Shown here: positions 1 through 5,331 of the stretch, piece by piece
Layout: each line of letters begins with the position of its first letter
Position numbering within the stretch: position 1 is the stretch's first letter
Source: Clostridia bacterium
Lineage (GTDB): Bacteria; Bacillota; Clostridia; Christensenellales; Aristaeellaceae
Assembly (NCBI GenBank): GCA_017620115.1
Contig: JAFZRB010000429.1
Location: forward strand, 1 to 6,483
Reading direction: 5' to 3'
DNA length: 6,483 nt
Notes under the pieces: model-generated
The model's input: the letters and a program-made list of their open reading frames with translations, nothing else
Database searches by the model: none
Told to the model about the DNA's origin: nothing
Position numbers and translations under genes: made by a program

Positions 1-198
1 ATCGGCCATTTCGACAAGATGACCATGCCGCACGGCGAGGAAGCCATGCGCGCCGAGTTCGAGCGCCTGCTGCCCGTGATGCGGCAGGGCGGCTTCGCCC
101 CCTCCGTCGACCACCAGACGCCGCCGGGGGTGTCGCTGGAGAACTATTATATCTATCTGAGACTCTTCCGCGAATACGCCGAAAAGGCGGCGCGATGA
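1..198 (+). CDS. UroD/MtaA-superfamily methyltransferase, C-terminal fragment (cut by window start)
   Basis: The last 65 residues of a protein that begins before the window; the frame is open from base 1 to a TGA at 196-198. The tail carries a GGF..SVDHQTPP.VSLEN signature (window residues 30-48) followed by a helix ending EYAEKAAR. This is typical of uroporphyrinogen-decarboxylase-like proteins of anaerobes, which in characterised relatives (MtaA, MtbA, CmuA) transfer methyl groups to or from corrinoids rather than making haem. The same tail, with DHSIP in place of DHQTP, occurs in the complete homologue encoded at 1377-2435, so the two are paralogues of one subgroup. The His of the DHQ motif (bases 112-114) sits where MtaA-type proteins have a zinc-binding Cys. 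Substrate unknown. The family call is fairly safe although only the tail is visible; the methyltransferase role is inferred from family and neighbourhood. Confidence 0.8.
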   Translation: MGHFDKMTMPHGEEAMRAEFERLLPVMRQGGFAPSVDHQTPPGVSLENYYIYLRLFREYAEKAAR

Positions 199-257
199 AA
201 GAGGGTTACTGCGACAAGCTACTGACCTTCAAAAGCAGAGAAGAGGTGTGCGCATGA
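195..257 (+). CDS. possible 20-residue ORF linked by ATGA overlaps to both neighbours
   Basis: An ATG at 195-197 overlaps the stop of the preceding methyltransferase gene, and the frame ends in a TGA (255-257) that overlaps the ATG of the DUF4268 gene (254-256). The 20-residue product starts MKEGYCDKLL and matches nothing I recognise. A weak purine-rich stretch (aaaaggcgg, 182-190) precedes the start. It could be a translational-coupling leader, the remnant start of an original downstream gene interrupted by the AT-rich insertion, or chance. Two ATGA junctions in series are suggestive but not strong evidence. Confidence 0.25.
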   Translation: MKEGYCDKLLTFKSREEVCA

Positions 258-1177
258 AACTGGGAAAGCTGAAAGAAATTGATATTCGCAAGGTATGGGA
301 GCATGAACAGTTCGACTTTTCCAAATGGCTCGCCAGTGAAAGCAACATTCAGGAATTGGGTGATGTGCTGAACCTGTCATTGACGAATGTTGAAACGGAG
401 AAATTTGTCGGCAACTATCGCTGCGACATTCTCTGTCAGGATGAATTGACAGGAAAAACGGTTTTGATTGAAAACCAGTTAGAACCTTCAAATCATGACC
501 ACCTGGGGAAAATCATCACTTATGCTTCTGGGCTTGATGCGGCTGTCGTTGTCTGGATTGTTGCCGAAGCGCGGGAAGAACATGCAAGCGCCATCGAATG
601 GCTGAACAAGCATACTGATGAAGAAGTTTCATTTTTCCTGTTGGAAATACATGCCTATACAATAGGGGATTCTGTGCCTGCGCCGCAGTTCCGCATCGTG
701 GAGCAGCCAAATGATTTTGCAAAGGCCGCCAAAAGTCTGTCGCAAAAAGGTGAATTGAATGAAACGCAAACATGCCGACTTGAATTCTGGACGAAGCTGA
801 ATGAAGTCATAGACCAAAGGGGAAAACCTTTCAATAAACGGAAACCATCAACTGACCATTGGTATTCTGTTGCTGTGGGTACTTCACAATGCCATATTTC
901 TATTGAACTTGTGAATAAAGACCACAAAATCAGGATTGGTCTTTGGATTTTCGATAACAAAGAATTGTTTGATACATTCGCGGAACACAAAGAAGAAATA
1001 GAGAAAGCCGTAGGATTTGCACTGGATTGGGATAGATTGGAAGGTAAGAAAGCATCTGTTATCAGTACAGATATTCCTGGATTGAACTTTAGCAAGCAGG
1101 ACAATTACCCTGAACTCATGGATGAAATCATTGACAAAGTGCTGTTGTTCAAAAAAGCATTCACGCCCTACATCTGA
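254..1177 (+). CDS. DUF4268 domain protein with PD-(D/E)XK nuclease-like N-terminus
   Basis: A 307-residue protein of unknown function. Residues about 40-135 hold the nuclease-like core: CDIL (Asp58), then IENQ (Glu73, Gln75) and HDHLGK (81-86) followed by a TYASGLDA strand/helix. This pattern is typical of DUF4268 proteins, whose N-terminus resembles the PD-(D/E)XK fold, here with Gln where many nucleases have Lys. Residues about 172-300 form the C-terminal DUF4268 region (FWTKLNEV to DEIIDKVLLF). Length is usual for the family. I chose ATG 254 because AGAGG (242-246) lies 7 bases upstream; a GTG at 248 would overlap that site. Base composition is unlike the neighbours: 901-1020 has 42 G+C in 120 bases, against 45 in 60 at 2881-2940. 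It has no obvious link to methyl transfer and may be a transferred, possibly defence-associated gene. The family is clear; activity is not shown. Confidence 0.85.
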   Translation: MKLGKLKEIDIRKVWEHEQFDFSKWLASESNIQELGDVLNLSLTNVETEKFVGNYRCDILCQDELTGKTVLIENQLEPSNHDHLGKIITYASGLDAAVVVWIVAEAREEHASAIEWLNKHTDEEVSFFLLEIHAYTIGDSVPAPQFRIVEQPNDFAKAAKSLSQKGELNETQTCRLEFWTKLNEVIDQRGKPFNKRKPSTDHWYSVAVGTSQCHISIELVNKDHKIRIGLWIFDNKELFDTFAEHKEEIEKAVGFALDWDRLEGKKASVISTDIPGLNFSKQDNYPELMDEIIDKVLLFKKAFTPYI

Positions 1178-1322
1178 TTTCAAATCAAGGGTTGCCAGAG
1201 ATGATGACTATTCCTCCAGTATATTCACCACCACCTGGCAGGCACACAATGATTCCGATACATTTTTCGGGCTTAGACAAATAATAGGAAGGCCCTCGAA
1301 AACATGAATAACACTCACTGAA
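1178..1322. other. AT-rich intergenic stretch without a convincing gene
   Basis: This stretch lies between the DUF4268 stop and the shared terminator hairpin. It holds only short ORFs without good ribosome binding sites, including a 27-codon one at 1201-1284 that resembles nothing I know. No RNA gene, promoter or long repeat stands out. Composition resembles the DUF4268 gene rather than the GC-rich operon, so it is probably the tail of the same inserted segment. Confidence 0.5.
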
Positions 1323-1360
1323 GAAACAGCGGAAGCCCTTAAACAGGCCTCCGCCGTTTC
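1323..1360 (-). terminator. hairpin terminator, probably bidirectional, between convergent genes
   Basis: GAAAC-a-GCGGA-a-GCC (1323-1337) pairs with GGC-c-TCCGC-c-GTTTC (1346-1360), giving a stem of 15 positions with two mismatches around an 8-base loop. It lies 16 bases past the stop of the minus-strand methyltransferase gene (1377). On that strand it is followed by the T-rich TGTTTCTTC, which is consistent with intrinsic termination. The near-symmetry means it could also end the plus-strand DUF4268 transcript, although the plus-strand T-run (GTTTCATTAT) is weak. Confidence 0.65.
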
Positions 1361-1376
1361 ATTATGTCATTATGCT

Positions 1377-2435
1377 TCAATACTTCCCCGCTTTTTTGAC
1401 TTCCTCCACGATCGCCGTCATGTTTTCCAGCGACACGGAGTTCGGGATGGAGTGGTCTGAGGAGAAGATATAGCCGCCGTCCTGCTTCAATGCGGGCACC
1501 GTGCGCTCGATCTCGCTCACGATGGCGTCCTTCTGATCCCACAGCACCGCGTTCACGCCGCCGTGCAGCACCAGTTTGTCGCCGTACTTCCGCTTGAGTT
1601 CGAGGGGCTTCATGCCGGCTTTGACCTCCAGCGGATTGAGGCAGTCTATGCCGATGTCGATGAGGTCGTCCACGCGGGTCATCACGTCGCCGCAGGAATG
1701 CAGGTGGGCGTAAATGCCCCTCTCGTGCGCCCACTCCACGGCGCGCCGGTGCACCGGCTTGAGCAGCTCGCGGTACATTTCATTCGAGAAGAATGTTGTG
1801 CCCTTGTAGCCCATGTCGTCCGGCCAGTAGATGGCGTCGAAGCGGTAACCCGCGTCCCACACGCGCTCGAACAGCGCAATGCAGCGGTCGAGGTAGGTGT
1901 TGAACATGTCCACTACCCACTCCGGCTCCTCGTACATGGCGACGAGCACGGTCTCCGTGCCGGCCATCCAGGAATGCGTCACGTCGAAGCCAAACCAGAA
2001 ATTCGCCTCGATCCAGCGGCCCTCGGCCAGCCAGCGGGCGTAGTTCTCCTTCAGCCGCCGCCATGGGATGCGGTCGTCCTCCAGCGTCATGCGGCGCTTG
2101 GCCTCTTCCCAGGCTTCCGGCGTGGTTACTTTGTAGTCCAGGAATTCAGGCGTGGAGTCCAGTTCCTTGAAGTTCTTCAGCGTCACGCCCCAGTTGGTCG
2201 TCACGATCTGGTAGCGCTCCGTGTCCTCCAGCACCTTCACCTCGTAGCGCGGGGTTATGTCGACGCCGATGCCTTCAACCTTGTCGACATCGAAAAAATC
2301 GCGCCAGTCGACGCCCTCGGGCATGCCCTCCGCGCGCCAGCGCCTGAGCGTCCCGGCCCAGGGAGAATCGATGATCGGGACGCGATCGGCCTCGCGGTGT
2401 TCATACATCCTTTGAAAACGCTCGCGGGTTGTCAT
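1377..2435 (-). CDS. UroD/MtaA-superfamily methyltransferase, likely corrinoid-dependent
   Basis: A 352-residue protein of the uroporphyrinogen decarboxylase fold, last gene of the four-gene operon. The N-terminus (TTRERFQRMYEHREADRVP) is typical of MtaA-like proteins. The metal-site motif HLHSCGD (244-250) gives candidate ligands His246 and Cys248, and the C-terminal GGYIFSSDHSIP (320-331) puts His328 where MtaA-type enzymes have the third zinc ligand, Cys. A haem role is unlikely beside a corrinoid protein and activase; I infer transfer of a methyl group between a small molecule and the cobalt of the protein encoded at 4483-5124. It could be the substrate (MT1) or acceptor (MT2) enzyme. Start: GGAGG (2444-2448) lies 8 bases before the ATG, inside the 3' end of the activase gene; only 3 bases separate the two genes. 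The family is clear, the substrate unknown. Confidence 0.88.
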   Translation of the reverse strand: MTTRERFQRMYEHREADRVPIIDSPWAGTLRRWRAEGMPEGVDWRDFFDVDKVEGIGVDITPRYEVKVLEDTERYQIVTTNWGVTLKNFKELDSTPEFLDYKVTTPEAWEEAKRRMTLEDDRIPWRRLKENYARWLAEGRWIEANFWFGFDVTHSWMAGTETVLVAMYEEPEWVVDMFNTYLDRCIALFERVWDAGYRFDAIYWPDDMGYKGTTFFSNEMYRELLKPVHRRAVEWAHERGIYAHLHSCGDVMTRVDDLIDIGIDCLNPLEVKAGMKPLELKRKYGDKLVLHGGVNAVLWDQKDAIVSEIERTVPALKQDGGYIFSSDHSIPNSVSLENMTAIVEEVKKAGKY

Positions 2436-2438
2436 GAG

Positions 2439-3917
2439 TCACGCCTCCGGAAAAAACATCTGATCCATGTAATTCTCGTTGAATCTGGGATTGCCGCCCA
2501 GGTTCACGTGGCGGGAGAGCGAAGCGATCTCGCGCGTCCTCTCGAGCCTGTGTCCGTTCAGCAGAAGCTCGGCCGCGCCGGAAAGCGCCGCGTTGCCCAG
2601 AACCTTCACGCGCGAGGCCAGCTCCGCCGGGAACAGCCCGATGGCCGCCGCGCTGTTGACGTTCAGGTGGCTGCCGAAGCCGCCGGCGATGTAAAGCGTG
2701 CGCACATCCCGCGCGCTCACGCCCGCCGTGTCCAGCAGCGTCTCGATGCCCGCCGCAATGGCGGCCTTCGCCAGCTGCACCGCGCGGATGTCGCGGGGCT
2801 GCAGGGAAACGCCGTCCGCCAGCGGGAACTCGTCTTCCTCCAGCGCGCCGGTCTCGTCGATGAGGCCCAGCGCCAGCCCGGCGGCCACCGCGTCGATCAG
2901 GCCGGAGCCGCATACGCCAACCGCCGGTCCGTCGCCGATGGTATGGATTTTCAGAGCGCCGTCCTCCGTCCACACCCTGTCGATCGCGCCTCGCACGCTG
3001 CCGCAGCCGCAGGAAATGCCCGCGCCTTCGAAGGCCGGCCCCGCGGCAGTGGAGGTCACCAGCAGCTCGCCGCCTTTCCAGAGCGACAATTCGCCATTGG
3101 TGCCCGCGTCGCATAAAAGGGATATCTCGTTTGATTCGCACTGTCCGCTCGCCAGCACGGCGCATGTGATGTCCGCGCCGACGAAGGAGTGCATGCAGCG
3201 CGGCAAATACGCCGTTGTGCCGAGCAAGGAGACGCGTTCATCGAACAGGCAGTCCGCCTCGAACGGCGCGTGGGACAGCGCTTCGGGGCTGCGGCCGGTC
3301 AGCAGGTACAGCATCGTCGTGTTGCCGGTGACCACCATCGAGGCCACGTCGCCGACAGCCACGCCGGCCTGCGCGCACACCTGACCCAGCAGCGCGTTTA
3401 ACGCCCCGGTAATCTGCACGCGCAGGCGCTGCTGCCCGCCGGAAAGCGCCGCTCCAATGCGGCCCATCACGTCGGCGGCTTCCGCGGTCTGCGGATTGAG
3501 CATGCCCGCTTCTCCAGCGCACGCTCCGCTTTTCAGGTCGTAAAGCCTGAGCGCCACCGTTGTGGTGCCTATGTCCACCGCCGCGCCGAACGCGCCTTCC
3601 ATCGGCGCGACAGGCGCAAACGCGCGCGCGCCGCCCGTCTCGATCTGCTCCATGGCGCGCGCTTCGGGCAGAATCACCCGCGCGTCGCCAAGGAGCACAG
3701 TCTGGCAGGCCAGCCGCGCGCCGATTTTCTGTTCCGCGGCGCTGGGCGGCGATATCCCGCCGCTCACCTCCACCGCGCATTTGCCGCAGACGCCGCGGCC
3801 GCCGCAGGGTCTGGCCAGCTCGAAGCCGCTTTCCGCAAGCGCGTCTGAAAGCAGGCTGCCGGGCTTGACCGTCGCCACCCGCTCAGCGCCGCCGCGCACG
3901 ATCGTCAATTCAGCCAT
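2439..3917 (-). CDS. corrinoid activation ATPase: 2Fe-2S ferredoxin + ASKHA (DUF4445), RACo-like
   Basis: A 492-residue protein. Residues 1-95 form a plant-type [2Fe-2S] ferredoxin domain with Cys38, Cys44, Cys47 and Cys71 (PCGGRGVCGKC, then RLACQT). Residues about 108-492 form an ASKHA/actin-fold ATPase of the DUF4445 kind: phosphate-1 loop AVDIGTTTVAL (113-123), VVTGNTTM (195-202), phosphate-2 DAGTNGEL (270-277), VCGSGLIDA (335-343) and YIAGGFGSHLN (409-419). Family members (RACo, RamA-like activators) use ATP to drive reduction of inactive Co(II) corrinoid to Co(I). The likely client is the corrinoid protein of the same operon. It is shorter than the roughly 630-residue RACo, with almost nothing between ferredoxin and ATPase parts. 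The ATG at 3917 is preferred over an upstream one at 3947 because GGAG (3925-3928) precedes it by 7 bases and the product then starts directly with the ferredoxin fold. It overlaps the DUF2284 gene by 8 bases. Confidence 0.92.
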   Translation of the reverse strand: MAELTIVRGGAERVATVKPGSLLSDALAESGFELARPCGGRGVCGKCAVEVSGGISPPSAAEQKIGARLACQTVLLGDARVILPEARAMEQIETGGARAFAPVAPMEGAFGAAVDIGTTTVALRLYDLKSGACAGEAGMLNPQTAEAADVMGRIGAALSGGQQRLRVQITGALNALLGQVCAQAGVAVGDVASMVVTGNTTMLYLLTGRSPEALSHAPFEADCLFDERVSLLGTTAYLPRCMHSFVGADITCAVLASGQCESNEISLLCDAGTNGELSLWKGGELLVTSTAAGPAFEGAGISCGCGSVRGAIDRVWTEDGALKIHTIGDGPAVGVCGSGLIDAVAAGLALGLIDETGALEEDEFPLADGVSLQPRDIRAVQLAKAAIAAGIETLLDTAGVSARDVRTLYIAGGFGSHLNVNSAAAIGLFPAELASRVKVLGNAALSGAAELLLNGHRLERTREIASLSRHVNLGGNPRFNENYMDQMFFPEA

Positions 3918-4467
3918 TATCCCGCTCCGAAAACAGCACCATGCCAAAATAGGTCACGGTATTCGCGCCGTTGATATACTTCATCGGCGTCTTTCTGGTC
4001 GTCTGGTAAACGTCCATGCCGTAGCTTTCCAGCGAGGCCAGCGCCCTGTCGGGATGGCGGCACGGCTCGTTCGTGATCTTGGCGCAGGTTTCGCACAGGC
4101 CGCACCCGCCGCCCGTCAGATGCAGCGCGTTTTCGCCCAGCACGGGCCGGAGCTCGTCGAGCAGGCGCTGGCTCAGCCTGATGAGATCCATCTTCGCCGC
4201 CGCCATGCCCTCGATGTCGTAGCTGTCCTCTATGGGCGTTATGAGCTGGTAGAAGAGGCCCCTGTCATAGCTGCGGACGCGCGCCATCAGCTCGTCGATG
4301 GGGCCAACGTCGGGCGGACAGGTGTAGCAGCGCCCGAAAACGCCGCACCGGTTGGCTTCGCACATAGCGCGGAATTCCGCGTTGAGCACGATGTCGCCCT
4401 GTTCGATCATAACCGCCTTCGTCGCGCCGCAGTCCAGCGCGATCCGGATCAGTTGCTCGTCTTTCAT
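3910..4467 (-). CDS. DUF2284 cysteine-rich, probably Fe-S protein
   Basis: A 185-residue protein of the DUF2284 family (predicted metal-binding). Two cysteine groups stand out: Cys36, Cys41, Cys47 and Cys50 (the last three in RCGVFGRCYTCPP), and Cys122, Cys125, Cys128 and Cys136 in GGCGLCETCAKITNEPC. Eight cysteines in this arrangement suggest one or two iron-sulfur clusters, but the cluster type is inference. No signal peptide or membrane segment is visible, so it is cytoplasmic. It lies 15 bases after the corrinoid protein gene and overlaps the activase gene by 8 bases, so the three are surely co-translated. This position suggests a role in reducing or assembling the corrinoid protein, for example handing electrons to the activase ferredoxin domain. 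The start ATG 4467 is supported by GAGG (4473-4476) 5 bases upstream. The family is clear; function unproven. Confidence 0.85.
   Translation of the reverse strand: MKDEQLIRIALDCGATKAVMIEQGDIVLNAEFRAMCEANRCGVFGRCYTCPPDVGPIDELMARVRSYDRGLFYQLITPIEDSYDIEGMAAAKMDLIRLSQRLLDELRPVLGENALHLTGGGCGLCETCAKITNEPCRHPDRALASLESYGMDVYQTTRKTPMKYINGANTVTYFGMVLFSERDNG
3925..3928 (-). promoter_or_regulatory. ribosome binding site that fixes the activase start
   Basis: GGAG on the minus strand, 7 bases before ATG 3917 and inside the 3' end of the DUF2284 gene. It argues against the longer reading from 3947, whose extra ten residues do not resemble a ferredoxin N-terminus. Confidence 0.7.
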
Positions 4468-4482
4468 GGCCGCCTCGCGCGC

Positions 4483-5124
4483 TCAGGCGTTCGCCGCCAG
4501 GCAGAACTCCATGGCCTTGTCCGCCGCGGAGGCCGCGTCGGGCGTGTAGGCGTCCGCGCCGATCTGCTTGCAGTATTCCTCGGTCACAGGCGCGCCGCCG
4601 ATCATGATCTTCACCTGATCGCGGATGCCCGCCGCCTCGGCCGCCTTCACCACGTCCGCCATGACGCCCATGGTGGTGGTCAGAAGAGCCGAGCACGCGA
4701 TGATCTGGCAGTTCTGCTCCTTCGCGGTGTTCACAAAGGTATCGGGCGACACGTCGGTGCCCAGGTCGATGACCTCCAGGCCCTTGCCCTCCAGCATCAT
4801 CTTCACCAGGTTCTTGCCGATGTCGTGCAGATCGCCCTGAACGGTGCCGATGCACACCCGGCCGCTGGCCTTCACGCCCTCCGCCGCCAGCAGGGGCTTC
4901 AACAGCTGAGCGCCCTGATTCATCGCGCGGGCCGCCACAAGCACCTCGGGCACGAACACTTCGTTGTTCTTGAATTTCTCGCCGATGACATTCATGCCGC
5001 TCACCAGGCCCTGTTCGAGGATATCCTGGGCGGAAATGCCCTCGTCGATGGCCTGCTGGACCAGCGCCTTCACATCCTTTGCCTTGCCGGCCTGCAGCTT
5101 CAGGGAAATGTCCTCAAGAATCAT
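4483..5124 (-). CDS. corrinoid (methyl-carrier) protein, MtaC/MtbC/MttC type
   Basis: A 213-residue two-domain cobalamin-binding protein, the usual length for methyltransferase corrinoid proteins. Residues 1-85 form the N-terminal helical cap (B12-binding_2 type), including QGLVSGMNVIGEKF and FVPEVLVAARAM. Residues 88-213 form the Rossmann B12 domain with the base-off/His-on signature: D98-L-H100-D-I-G103, where His100 is the expected lower cobalt ligand, then S145-A-L147 and G176-G177. It carries the methyl group between two methyltransferases in the cytoplasm. It is the first gene of the operon, with its own promoter about 80 bases upstream. I chose ATG 5124 because GGGAGG (5132-5137) precedes it by 7 bases and the product then matches family length; an upstream in-frame ATG at 5169 lacks such a site. 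The methyl donor cannot be read from this protein. Confidence 0.95.
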   Translation of the reverse strand: MILEDISLKLQAGKAKDVKALVQQAIDEGISAQDILEQGLVSGMNVIGEKFKNNEVFVPEVLVAARAMNQGAQLLKPLLAAEGVKASGRVCIGTVQGDLHDIGKNLVKMMLEGKGLEVIDLGTDVSPDTFVNTAKEQNCQIIACSALLTTTMGVMADVVKAAEAAGIRDQVKIMIGGAPVTEEYCKQIGADAYTPDAASAADKAMEFCLAANA

Positions 5125-5131
5125 GATCTTA

Positions 5132-5137
5132 CCTCCC
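5132..5137 (-). promoter_or_regulatory. strong ribosome binding site of the corrinoid protein gene
   Basis: GGGAGG on the minus strand, 7 bases before ATG 5124. This is a near-perfect anti-16S match, suits an abundantly made carrier protein, and rules against the longer reading from 5169. Confidence 0.85.
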
Positions 5138-5175
5138 AAATGAATAACGTCGTGATGCATTGATTGCATTCGTCA

Positions 5176-5192
5176 ATAGGCCAACCGCCTAT
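5176..5192 (-). promoter_or_regulatory. small inverted repeat near the transcription start of the corrinoid operon
   Basis: ATAGGC and GCCTAT (6-base arms, 5-base spacer) lie just downstream of the predicted start of the minus-strand transcript. A looser repeat, ATTGA-N9-TCAAT (5159-5177), adjoins it. It could be an operator or a short RNA hairpin in the leader, or chance. It is too short and lacks the U-run of a terminator. Confidence 0.3.
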
Positions 5193-5206
5193 ATCACTCC
5201 GCATAA

Positions 5207-5235
5207 ATTGTACACGCTCCGCCTGAGTTAGTCAA
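5207..5235 (-). promoter_or_regulatory. sigma-70/A promoter of the corrinoid operon
   Basis: On the minus strand: -35 TTGACT (5230-5235), 17-base spacer, -10 TACAAT (5207-5212). Each box differs from consensus at one base. Transcription should start near 5200, leaving a leader of about 75 bases before ATG 5124. Confidence 0.8.
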
Positions 5236-5271
5236 TGATATTCAGCGGGTGGCGCGCATTAATTTTCCAGA

Positions 5272-5300
5272 TTGACTTGCCTTCCTGGCCATGCTATACT
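5272..5300 (+). promoter_or_regulatory. sigma-70/A promoter of the homocysteine-methyltransferase-like gene
   Basis: -35 TTGACT (5272-5277), 17-base spacer, -10 TATACT (5295-5300), with an extended -10 TGC (5292-5294). Start is expected near 5307, giving a leader of only about 25 bases. It is back to back with the corrinoid operon promoter, with 36 bases between the two -35 boxes. Confidence 0.85.
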
Positions 5301-5310
5301 TTTTGTAAAT

Positions 5311-5325
5311 AAAAAAAAGGGGGGG
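5311..5325 (+). promoter_or_regulatory. A8-G7 homopolymer tract acting as ribosome binding site
   Basis: Eight A (5311-5318) followed directly by seven G (5319-5325), ending 6 bases before ATG 5332. The G run can pair with the CCUCC of 16S rRNA, so it serves as the binding site. Such a double homopolymer is unusual and prone to slippage, which would shift the spacing between promoter, binding site and start. Confidence 0.6.
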
Positions 5326-5331
5326 CTGAAT

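Noticed and set aside
1122..1307. A 61-codon plus-strand ORF overlapping the end of the DUF4268 gene, and a 27-codon ORF at 1201-1284
   Set aside because: Neither has a good ribosome binding site or a recognisable product; the first mostly overlaps a real gene in another frame.
1377..2435. True uroporphyrinogen III decarboxylase (haem synthesis)
   Set aside because: The protein has the HxCG metal motif of the methyltransferase branch and sits in an operon with a corrinoid protein and its activase; no other haem gene is nearby.
1563..3116. A long open frame of 517 codons on the plus strand, antisense to the activase and methyltransferase genes
   Set aside because: It is a by-product of high GC in the third codon positions of the real minus-strand genes; the translation is rich in Arg, Ala, His and Val, has no recognisable domain, and spans two genes with clear families.
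3562..5163. A second long plus-strand frame of 533 codons opposite the activase, DUF2284 and corrinoid genes
   Set aside because: Same cause: it runs across three confidently identified minus-strand genes and their junctions, with no domain and no ribosome binding site.
5125..5169. A longer N-terminus for the corrinoid protein
   Set aside because: The GGGAGG site at 5132-5137 clearly serves ATG 5124, and the extension does not resemble the family.
5272..5331. A longer N-terminus for the homocysteine-methyltransferase-like protein
   Set aside because: The extra 20 codons would begin inside the -35 box and cover the -10 box and the ribosome binding site.
5125..5331. A cobalamin or other riboswitch upstream of the corrinoid operon
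   Set aside because: The leader is only about 75 bases and shows no B12-box-like sequence or extended pairing, only short inverted repeats.
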